DNA of 52,733 nucleotides, taken from positions 1 to 52,733 of the forward strand of contig NZ_JACBYE010000028.1 of assembly GCF_013415325.1 (NCBI RefSeq). The letters are read 5' to 3'. This stretch comes from Sanguibacter inulinus (GTDB taxonomy: Bacteria > Actinomycetota > Actinomycetes > Actinomycetales > Cellulomonadaceae). A model generated the notes under the pieces. It saw only the letters and a list, made by a program, of their open reading frames with translations. It was not told the DNA's origin and did no database searches. Shown here piece by piece: positions 47,372 to 52,733 of this stretch (position 1 is its first letter; the number at the start of each line of letters is the position of its first letter). Position numbers and translations under genes: made by a program.

Positions 47372-47402
47372 CGGTCGTGCGGAAGGAGTTTCCGCACGGC
47401 CG
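47372..47402 (+). terminator. Terminator of the sugar operon
   Basis: A 13-bp stem with one G-U pair (core CGTGCGGAA 47376-47384 with TTCCGCACG 47390-47398, loop GGAGT) lies 43 bp after the GH31 stop and 12 bp from the stop of the convergent membrane-protein gene. It may work in both directions. Confidence 0.7.
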
Positions 47403-47414
47403 ATACGCTTTGGG

Positions 47415-47819
47415 TCATCCTCGGACGTTCCTGGTTCTCCGGACTCTTCGCGTGAGCGCGACGACCGCGGTGACGCTCGTTGCCCCCGCAACGAGGATGA
47501 GCACGGTTGACCCCCACCCCGGATCACGGGTGACGTGGCGCCCGTCGGAGAGGACCCAGGTGCACGCTGGTCCGTACGGGACGATCGACAGGTGCATCTC
47601 CGGAGTCGTGCCCTCGGACGCCTCCCCATGGTCGGCGTAGACCTCGTCAGGTTCCGTGACGTTGTGGCACAGGCTTCCTGACGACGAACCCAGTGCGGGG
47701 GCCAGCGGGGCCACGATCGCGATGGTCGTCGCGATCATGCAGAGCAGGGCTGTGACGACGAAGGCCACCATAGGGGCGACGTCTTGGCGGGCCCGGGCCC
47801 GATCTTCCGTCCGTGACAC
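47415..47819 (-). CDS. Hypothetical membrane protein with extracellular Cys-containing loop
   Basis: This 134-aa protein has two transmembrane helices (about 17-43 and 104-122) bracketing an external segment of about 60 residues. The segment contains two Cys (SLCHNVTEP and GPACTWVL), possibly disulphide-bonded. The cytoplasmic ends are basic. I do not recognise a family. It starts at GTG 47819 with a GAGGGGG stretch upstream; ATG 47771 is a possible internal alternative. It converges on the sugar operon, and no partner gene is evident. Confidence 0.6.
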   Translation of the reverse strand: MSRTEDRARARQDVAPMVAFVVTALLCMIATTIAIVAPLAPALGSSSGSLCHNVTEPDEVYADHGEASEGTTPEMHLSIVPYGPACTWVLSDGRHVTRDPGWGSTVLILVAGATSVTAVVALTRRVRRTRNVRG

Positions 47820-47920
47820 CGTTCGGCGCCCCCTCTGCTCGTTGGATGTTCCTCGGGAGGCGACGATGCTCGCCCTGCGGCCCCGCTGTCAGTCAAGGGT
47901 GCACTGAGCCCCTGAGCGAC

Positions 47921-48487
47921 TCAGTAGTACGACGGAGCCGCCTCCCCGAAGCTGGCTCGCACGACATCGAGGTGGGGATCATCGACCAAAGCGCTGATCG
48001 CCTCGTCGCTCCCGGCGATCCCGGCCCAGTGCGGGTCCACGTCGCTCGTGAAGCACCAGGCTCGGTCTTCCGGCCAGGCGAACGCAGGGAGAGACCCGCC
48101 CGATGAGGACGGCCATGAGTCGATATCGGTCACTCGTCCGCTGAGAAGCGCGAACCGACGATGCTCGAGGGTGACCAGCGGAAGGTCCGGTGGCGCTGAG
48201 TAGTCCGGGTCACCGTCCCACCAGCAGAAATACGCCTGGTCGGGTGTCGAGGTGAAGGTCGAGAGCAACGTGATCGCTCGGCGTGCCTGCATCTGGTCGC
48301 TCACGTGGTCGTCCGGGAGCGTCGCGTCCGTCTCGTCCTGACCCGGCCTCACCGGATCGGGGATGTAGCGCAGGCGGGCGCACGAGCTGAAGCTCTCTGG
48401 TCCCCACGTCACCAGGAGATCCGATGGGACCGTCGACCGGACGATCCATGCCGCTGGCGACAGGTCTGCCTGGAGCTGTAGTCCCAT
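47921..48487 (-). CDS. Conserved hypothetical protein
   Basis: This 188-aa soluble protein has segments that look strongly conserved: SCARLRYIPDPV, STFTSTPDQAYFCWWDGDPDY, LVTLEHRRFALLSGRVTDID and PAFAWPEDRAWCFTSDVDPHWAGIAGSDEAISALVDDPHLDVV. Many Trp, Asp and Pro residues and the DVDPHWAGI motif resemble a protein often found without annotation in actinobacteria. No catalytic signature is clear. A TAGGTT box ends 6 nt before the ATG, a leaderless start. It stands divergent from the TetR gene with 107 bp between, though nothing else links the two. Confidence 0.75.
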   Translation of the reverse strand: MGLQLQADLSPAAWIVRSTVPSDLLVTWGPESFSSCARLRYIPDPVRPGQDETDATLPDDHVSDQMQARRAITLLSTFTSTPDQAYFCWWDGDPDYSAPPDLPLVTLEHRRFALLSGRVTDIDSWPSSSGGSLPAFAWPEDRAWCFTSDVDPHWAGIAGSDEAISALVDDPHLDVVRASFGEAAPSYY

Positions 48488-48594
48488 GAGACGAACCTAC
48501 TGGTGCTCTCGCGGCCCGGCACGGGCGCGGTGGTCGAGGCCGATGCGGCTCGCCGTCCTCCCGGCTCGGCCCGCCGGACCTGAGAAGATAAGGC

Positions 48595-49182
48595 GTGCCC
48601 AAGATTGATGCCCCGACAGTCGTCGAGCACAGGGCTGCCCGCGAGCAGGCCCTGCTGGAGGCCGCCCGCGGGTTGCTCACCGCGCAGCCGGGTCGCGTGC
48701 CGTCGCTCGCAGAGGTCGGCGCGGTGGCCGGGCTCTCCAGGTCGAGCGTCTACCAGTACTACGCCTCCCGCGACGACCTGCTGGCCGCGGTGGTCGCGGA
48801 CTCTTTCCCGCGGTGGCAGCAGCGGCTCAACGCGGCGGTGGCCGCAGCAGACAGCCCGCGGACCCGGATCCTCGCATTCCTGCGGGCCAACCTGGAGCTG
48901 GTCGCGGACGGTGAGCACGCCCTGGCGCGTGCCCTCGCGGACGTGGCACCGTCGGAAGACCTCGCCCGCAGGTCGCGGGAGTTCCACGACCAGCTGTTGT
49001 CTCCTGTCGTCGACGCGCTCGTCGAGCTCGGAGCCCCGGACCCGGAGACCACGAGCGAGCTGGTGAACGCGCTGCTCAACGCGGCCTCGCGTCGGGTCGA
49101 GCACGACGGCGGCCTCGAACGGTCCTACACCGCAGCCGCTGCGGTGCTAGACGCCTACCTGCGAGAGCTCGAGCTCGGCTGA
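48595..49182 (+). CDS. TetR-family transcriptional regulator
   Basis: This 195-aa repressor has the N-terminal TetR helix-turn-helix (SLAEVGAVAGLSRSSVYQYYASRDDLLAAVV, about 36-67) and a helical ligand-binding domain with no recognised ligand. It starts at GTG 48595. It converges with an ABC exporter operon downstream whose promoter carries a symmetric CATCAT/ATGATG site, the most likely target. Such regulator-exporter pairs usually respond to toxic small molecules. The link is by proximity. Confidence 0.88.
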   Translation: MPKIDAPTVVEHRAAREQALLEAARGLLTAQPGRVPSLAEVGAVAGLSRSSVYQYYASRDDLLAAVVADSFPRWQQRLNAAVAAADSPRTRILAFLRANLELVADGEHALARALADVAPSEDLARRSREFHDQLLSPVVDALVELGAPDPETTSELVNALLNAASRRVEHDGGLERSYTAAAAVLDAYLRELELG

Positions 49183-49195
49183 CACTGCGATCCTC

Positions 49196-49275
49196 GGCTC
49201 GCTGGCTCGCTGGCTCGCTGGCTCGCTGGCTCGCTGGCTCGCTGGCTCGCTGGCTCGCTGGCTCGCTGGCTCGCT
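49196..49275. repeat. Ten perfect tandem GGCTCGCT repeats
   Basis: Exactly ten identical 8-bp units fill 80 bp between the stop codons of the convergent TetR and ABC ATPase genes. Perfect identity suggests recent expansion. Eight is not a multiple of three, but the array is not in a gene, so copy-number change would not shift a coding frame. Confidence 0.95.
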
Positions 49276-49327
49276 GACGCCCAGCGCGCGGCGGCGCCAG
49301 GCGTCAGCGGGAAAGGCTCCGTCCAGG

Positions 49328-50038
49328 TCAGAGCGGTCGCAGCTGACCGTCGACCATCTCGAGGACGCGGTCGCAGTGCTCGAGCACGTCGTGGTCGTGG
49401 GTGACCATGACTGTCGCGACGGAGAAGGTGTGCGTCTGGTCGGCGAGCACCTCGACGATCTCGTGGCTGCGTCGCCGGTCCAGCGCGGCCGTGGGTTCGT
49501 CGACGAGGAGGACCGAGGGGGAGGCGACCAGGGCACGGGCGATCCCGACGCGCTGGCGCTCACCTCCCGACAGGCGGCCGGGTCGGCGGTGAGCGTGCTG
49601 CTCCATGCCGACGGATCGGAGCAGCTCGAGCGGCGGGGTCGCCGCACGTCGGCCGGTGATCTTCTCGACCAGGCGCAGCTGGTCGAGGGCGGTCAGGGCA
49701 GGCACGAGGTTGCCGGACTGGAAGACGAAGCCGACGTGCTCGCGGCGGAAGGTCGCGAGGTCGCGGGACGAGAGCCCGACGAGGTCGGTGCCGTCGACGA
49801 CCACAGCGCCTGAGGTGGGCTGGGTCAGGCCCCCGGCGACAGCCAGCAGGCTCGACTTGCCGGCGCCTGACGGGCCGACGATCGCGACGAGCTCACCCGG
49901 CGCGACAGCCAGGTCGACGTGGTCGAGGGCGCTCACCTGGTCGTCGCCGTCGCCGTAGGTCAGCATGACGTCGGTGAGGTTCAGACCGGTGCGGGTCTGC
50001 GTGGGATTCGTGGTGGTGGTCATCGGTTCTCTCTTCAT
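49328..50038 (-). CDS. MacB/LolD-type ABC exporter, ATP-binding protein
   Basis: This 236-aa ATPase drives the FtsX-type permease encoded just upstream. Walker A is GPSGAGKSS, the signature is RLSGGERQRVGIARALV, Walker B is VLLVDEPTAALD, and the His switch is in VMVTHDHDVLEHCD. Length and GELVAIVGPSGAGKSSLL match the MacB/LolD/FtsE group. Start is ambiguous: ATG 50038 overlaps the permease stop (ATGA), while ATG 50023 lies five codons in. Each is preceded by the same AGAGAACCG stretch because the region is duplicated. I chose 50038 for the coupling. Confidence 0.92.
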   Translation of the reverse strand: MKREPMTTTTNPTQTRTGLNLTDVMLTYGDGDDQVSALDHVDLAVAPGELVAIVGPSGAGKSSLLAVAGGLTQPTSGAVVVDGTDLVGLSSRDLATFRREHVGFVFQSGNLVPALTALDQLRLVEKITGRRAATPPLELLRSVGMEQHAHRRPGRLSGGERQRVGIARALVASPSVLLVDEPTAALDRRRSHEIVEVLADQTHTFSVATVMVTHDHDVLEHCDRVLEMVDGQLRPL

Positions 50039-50050
50039 CGGTTCTCTCCG
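50021..50050. repeat. 15-bp tandem duplication of a ribosome-binding site and start codon
   Basis: CATCGGTTCTCTC occurs twice with a 15-bp period (50021 and 50036). On the coding strand each copy gives AGAGAGAACCG followed by ATG, so the ABC ATPase gene has two start codons with matching ribosome-binding sites, in frame. Confidence 0.85.
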
Positions 50051-51165
50051 AGTGCCGTGACGGGGTCGATCGAGGCGATGCGGACGGTCGCGACGGCTGC
50101 GCCGGCCAGGCCGAGGCCGAGCAGCAGCCCGGCGCCGGTGAGGATCGGTCCGGTCTCGAGGGCGAAGGGCATGCCCGTGCCTTCCAGGAGGCTGCCGAAG
50201 ACGAGGCCGACGCTCACGCCGACGGTCAGGGAGATGACCAGCAAGATGGCGGCCTGCAGCACCCCGTCGGTCAGCAGGAAGCGGGTCGAGGCACCCATGG
50301 CGCGCATCACGGCGAGCTCGCGGGTGCGCTGGACCGTCCAGAGCGTGAAGAACGCTCCGACCACCAGGGCTGAGATCGCGTAGAGGAAGGCCTTGATGAG
50401 CTCCATGGTCATGAGCTCGGCGCTGTAGCCAGGGGAGGAGTCGAAGGCGGCCTCGAGGGTCCGCGCAGACGTGCCGGCTGCGGCGTCACCCGCGGCGAGG
50501 TCGGGGGTTTGGCCGTCCACGCCGCGCAGCGCGACGACGCTCGCGACGTCGTAGGCCGCGGGGTCGGGCTGCTCGCCCGCCGTCGTCCCGGCGTGGACCT
50601 CCTGCCAGGTGCTGAGCGGCACGAAGGCGATGTCGACGTGGCCGAATGTGCGCTGGTCTGCGGTGAAGCCCACCACCGTGAGCGTCGTCCCTAGACGGTC
50701 GAGCGTGATGACGTCGCCGATCTCCACGCCCTCGTCGCGGGCGGAGGAGCTGAGCACGGCGTCGCCCGGGGTGGTGAGCCCACGGCCGTCTGCGGCCTCG
50801 GGGACGACGAACCCGTCGGGCACCACGCCGAAGAGCGTGAGGTCGAGCGCGGTCCCGTCGTCGTTCTTGGCGTTGACGATCGAGGTGCCGAGCAGCTCGG
50901 CGTCGGCGACGTCGTCCTGCTCAGCCCACGTCTGCGCCTGGGCGGCCGTGACCTCGGACCGGGTGAAGGCCGAGTCGGTCTTGGTGCCCTCGGAGAAGGC
51001 GACGGCGTCGACGGGGCTGCGCATGAGACCGGAGACGCCGTCGACGACGAGTCCTGAGGACAGGCCCGACAGCAGGACCATCAAGACCGCGATGAGTGCG
51101 ATCACGGCACCCATCAGGCCGAAGCGGGTACGCGCGAAGGCGAGCTCGCGCAGGGCGAGGAACAT
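50035..51165 (-). CDS. FtsX/MacB-type ABC exporter permease
   Basis: This 376-aa permease has the FtsX/MacB layout. A first helix (about 17-39) is followed by a large extracytoplasmic domain (about 40-250), then three helices (about 253-280, 300-328 and 338-362). The intervening motif RTRELAVMRAMGASTRFLL is the usual coupling segment. The external region (VAFSEGTKTDSAFTRSEV, ELLGTSIVNAK) resembles the MacB periplasmic core. Start ATG 51165 follows GGAGG. The 202-bp upstream gap carries a -10 box overlapped by a palindrome, a probable TetR operator. Substrates of such two-gene systems in Gram-positives are often peptides or lipids. Confidence 0.9.
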   Translation of the reverse strand: MFLALRELAFARTRFGLMGAVIALIAVLMVLLSGLSSGLVVDGVSGLMRSPVDAVAFSEGTKTDSAFTRSEVTAAQAQTWAEQDDVADAELLGTSIVNAKNDDGTALDLTLFGVVPDGFVVPEAADGRGLTTPGDAVLSSSARDEGVEIGDVITLDRLGTTLTVVGFTADQRTFGHVDIAFVPLSTWQEVHAGTTAGEQPDPAAYDVASVVALRGVDGQTPDLAAGDAAAGTSARTLEAAFDSSPGYSAELMTMELIKAFLYAISALVVGAFFTLWTVQRTRELAVMRAMGASTRFLLTDGVLQAAILLVISLTVGVSVGLVFGSLLEGTGMPFALETGPILTGAGLLLGLGLAGAAVATVRIASIDPVTALGENR

Positions 51166-51208
51166 CAGAGACCTCCAGAGAGTGAACAGTTTCCCGACGT
51201 GCTGTTGG

Positions 51209-51226
51209 CATCATACCGACATGATG
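51209..51226. promoter_or_regulatory. Probable TetR operator over the exporter promoter
   Basis: CATCAT-ACCGAC-ATGATG is a perfect inverted repeat. On the minus strand it contains TATGAT, a near-consensus -10 box for the permease gene, 47 bp before the start codon. A bound repressor would block transcription. Confidence 0.6.
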
Positions 51227-51367
51227 TTGGGATCATTCCCAGGCAGGCGTGGGCTGGCCGGACTGCGCCGGTCCGGACCGCGCAGGACCGGACAGGACGG
51301 CGCCGGGTCAGGCCGGGCCTGGTCGGCTCGAAGGGCCGAGACGTGTGAGGGGTGAGCGGCGGAGCCG

Positions 51368-52495
51368 TCAGACCGTCGAGCCGACCAGGTCGCCGGCCGC
51401 CTGCTCTGCCGCCGGGCGAGGCGGCGTCTCCCGGTGCACGTGGTTCCACCCGGCGTCCCGCGAGGTGGCGGTGAGCCAGCACGCTCGCAGGAACGCGAGC
51501 TGGAGGAACATGTCGTAGCTGAGCTCCGGCAGCACAGCAGCCGCCAGGAGTCGCCCGCGGGGACCGCCGCGCCACACCGTCACGAGCCGTTCGGCGACGA
51601 TCACCCCGCCGACGCCCAGCCAGAACGGCACCACCTGGAAGGTGCCGGTGACGAGGGTCAGGGCTGTGAGCACCACGAGGCTCATGAGCATGAGCGTGCT
51701 GACGGCGAGCATGACCTGCTGCCCGTAGTACCGGGCGGTGACCCGCGTCAGCCCGTAGGCGCGAAGGTTGTCGAGCATGCCCTTGTACCAGCGCACCCGC
51801 TGACGGTGCAGGTCACGGGGTGTCGGCATGAGCTCGGTGGTGCACGACATGCTCAGCGGCGAGGCGAGCTCGTACCCGAGGGTGCGCAGCGCGAGCGTCA
51901 GCTCCGAGTCCTCCGTGATCGCCCCGGGGTCGTAGACCGCCCCCGGTGGGCCGGGCAGGGTCACGCCGCGAGCCCGGGCGACAGCGGTGAGGGCTTCCGT
52001 CCGGACGAGCGCCGCCGTCCCGGTGAGGACTGCGGTGCGGCCCGTCACGTCGATCTGCACGGCGTAGCGCTCGTACTCGTTGTGCTGCAGCTGCTCGAGG
52101 ACCGACGTCGGCTCCGTGCCCCGGAACACCCCGCCCACAGCGCCGAGGGCGGGGCGCGCGTCGAGCAGCGCCAGACCCTCCTCCACGAAGGTCGGGGCGA
52201 TCGACGTGTCAGCGTCGAGGACCAGCACGTTCTCCGCCTCGATCAGCGCGAGCGCCTGGTTCAGCGCCCCAGCCTTGCGGCCTGTGTTCCCCACGGTGCA
52301 GACGACGTCCGCCCCGAGGGAGCGGGCGACGTCGACCGTCGTATCGGTGCTGTTGTCCGAGACGACGACTATTCGGTCGACCGGACGGGTCTGGGCGCGC
52401 AGCGACGCGAGGGTCGCGGGGAGGGCGTCCGCCTCGTCGTGCGCGGGCACGAGCGCGACCACGCGCGGCGTGGTCGCGCCCAGGCCCCGGCTCAC
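51368..52495 (-). CDS. Processive GT2 glycosyltransferase (cellulose/hyaluronan synthase-like)
   Basis: This 375-aa enzyme has a GT2 catalytic domain followed by membrane helices, as in synthases that build and extrude polysaccharides. Motifs are VALVPAHDEADALPATLASL, DADTS (94-98, metal-binding DxD), TEDSELTL (194-201, catalytic Asp) and QRVRWYKG (232-239, Q-x-x-R-W). Three hydrophobic segments follow (about 262-284, 288-302 and 312-340). The product is unknown. The GTG at 52495 overlaps the stop of a 53-aa membrane peptide gene (GTGA), so the two are translationally coupled. The C-terminal 30 residues are hydrophilic. Confidence 0.9.
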   Translation of the reverse strand: MSRGLGATTPRVVALVPAHDEADALPATLASLRAQTRPVDRIVVVSDNSTDTTVDVARSLGADVVCTVGNTGRKAGALNQALALIEAENVLVLDADTSIAPTFVEEGLALLDARPALGAVGGVFRGTEPTSVLEQLQHNEYERYAVQIDVTGRTAVLTGTAALVRTEALTAVARARGVTLPGPPGAVYDPGAITEDSELTLALRTLGYELASPLSMSCTTELMPTPRDLHRQRVRWYKGMLDNLRAYGLTRVTARYYGQQVMLAVSTLMLMSLVVLTALTLVTGTFQVVPFWLGVGGVIVAERLVTVWRGGPRGRLLAAAVLPELSYDMFLQLAFLRACWLTATSRDAGWNHVHRETPPRPAAEQAAGDLVGSTV

Positions 52496-52653
52496 GACCG
52501 TGCCGCCCGGCGGCGCGCGAGGACACGCCCCGTCGTGAGGGCCGCGAGCCCCGCGACGAGCAACGTCCACGCGCCCACCGCGTAGTACCCGGTCGCCATG
52601 GCTCCTGTGGTAGCGAGGAGCGGTGCTGTCTGAGCACTTCCCAGCTGGTACAT
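52492..52653 (-). CDS. 53-aa membrane peptide coupled to the GT2 synthase
   Basis: This short protein has an 11-residue head (MYQLGSAQTAP), then LLATTGAMATGYYAVGAWTLLVAGLAALTTGRVLARRRAARS: a motif resembling LPxTG, a single hydrophobic helix and a basic tail. That is the order of a sortase sorting signal, but with almost no mature protein before it and without the Pro of the motif. Start ATG 52653 follows GGAGGTGGG. Its stop overlaps the GTG of the GT2 gene. It may be a small subunit or membrane partner of the synthase. Whether a sortase acts on it is uncertain. Confidence 0.65.
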   Translation of the reverse strand: MYQLGSAQTAPLLATTGAMATGYYAVGAWTLLVAGLAALTTGRVLARRRAARS

Positions 52654-52733
52654 CGTTCCCACCTCCATCGTGTCGTGCGATGAATCCACCGTGCGGCTGG
52701 AGGCGTGGTGCTCAGGGGTGGTGGGGGTGGGGT

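Noticed and set aside
49196-49275. CRISPR array
   Set aside because: Units are 8 bp and contiguous with no spacers; no cas genes are present. The same applies to the other arrays.

Overview
This is a chromosomal stretch of a high-GC Gram-positive actinobacterium. The evidence is very strong G/C at third codon positions, frequent GTG starts, lipoprotein signal peptides, excalibur and DUF3060 domains, and many promoters in which a TANNNT -10 box ends 6-7 nt before the start codon, which implies leaderless mRNAs. Gene content (LacI-controlled plant-glycan enzymes, twin cold-shock genes, a TM0106-family nuclease) fits the order Micrococcales, for example relatives of Cellulomonas, Sanguibacter or Oerskovia. 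That placement is inference, not a database match.

Layout. 1-2.1 kb: mannonate dehydratase (ManD) divergent from a GntR/FCD regulator. 2.1-3.6 kb: a possible structured leader, an MntP-type manganese exporter and a DinB-fold protein. 3.6-8.0 kb: composite tandem repeats, a methyltransferase, a 66-aa small protein, two near-identical cold-shock genes with matching promoters and leaders, and a carboxylesterase between them. 8.0-14.0 kb: a large TM0106-type nuclease/helicase, a small membrane protein, a GNAT acetyltransferase and an aldo/keto reductase. 14.3-19.0 kb: a large ATP-binding LuxR regulator, an MFS transporter and its divergent LysR regulator. 19.1-23.7 kb: a GH43-like glycosidase, a two-gene ABC exporter and a secreted HNH nuclease lipoprotein. 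23.9-27.7 kb: a four-gene envelope operon made of an OmpA lipoprotein with seven YGDGSG repeats, a DUF3060 lipoprotein, a response regulator and a histidine kinase. 27.9-29.7 kb: a DUF2231 protein and an LLM oxidoreductase.

29.7-35.2 kb is an accessory island with visibly lower G/C. It holds a conserved protein of unknown function, an AbiEi/AbiEii-like pair whose toxin frame carries an amber codon at position 6, a small membrane protein, and a DUF262-HNH-RAMA protein resembling modification-dependent restriction enzymes.

35.2-47.4 kb is a glycan-utilisation locus: a GH27 enzyme faces two overlapping LacI genes, followed by GH127, an ABC importer (binding protein and two permeases, no ATPase), a YesL-like protein and a GH31 enzyme. 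The same 14-bp LacI-type operator lies before GH27 and before the GH43 gene 16 kb away, so these probably form one regulon for arabinose-, xylose- and galactose-decorated oligosaccharides. 47.4-52.7 kb: two conserved unknowns, a TetR regulator with a likely target (an FtsX/MacB-type exporter), and a GT2 synthase coupled to a 53-aa membrane peptide.

No tRNA, rRNA, CRISPR array, insertion sequence or integrase was recognised.
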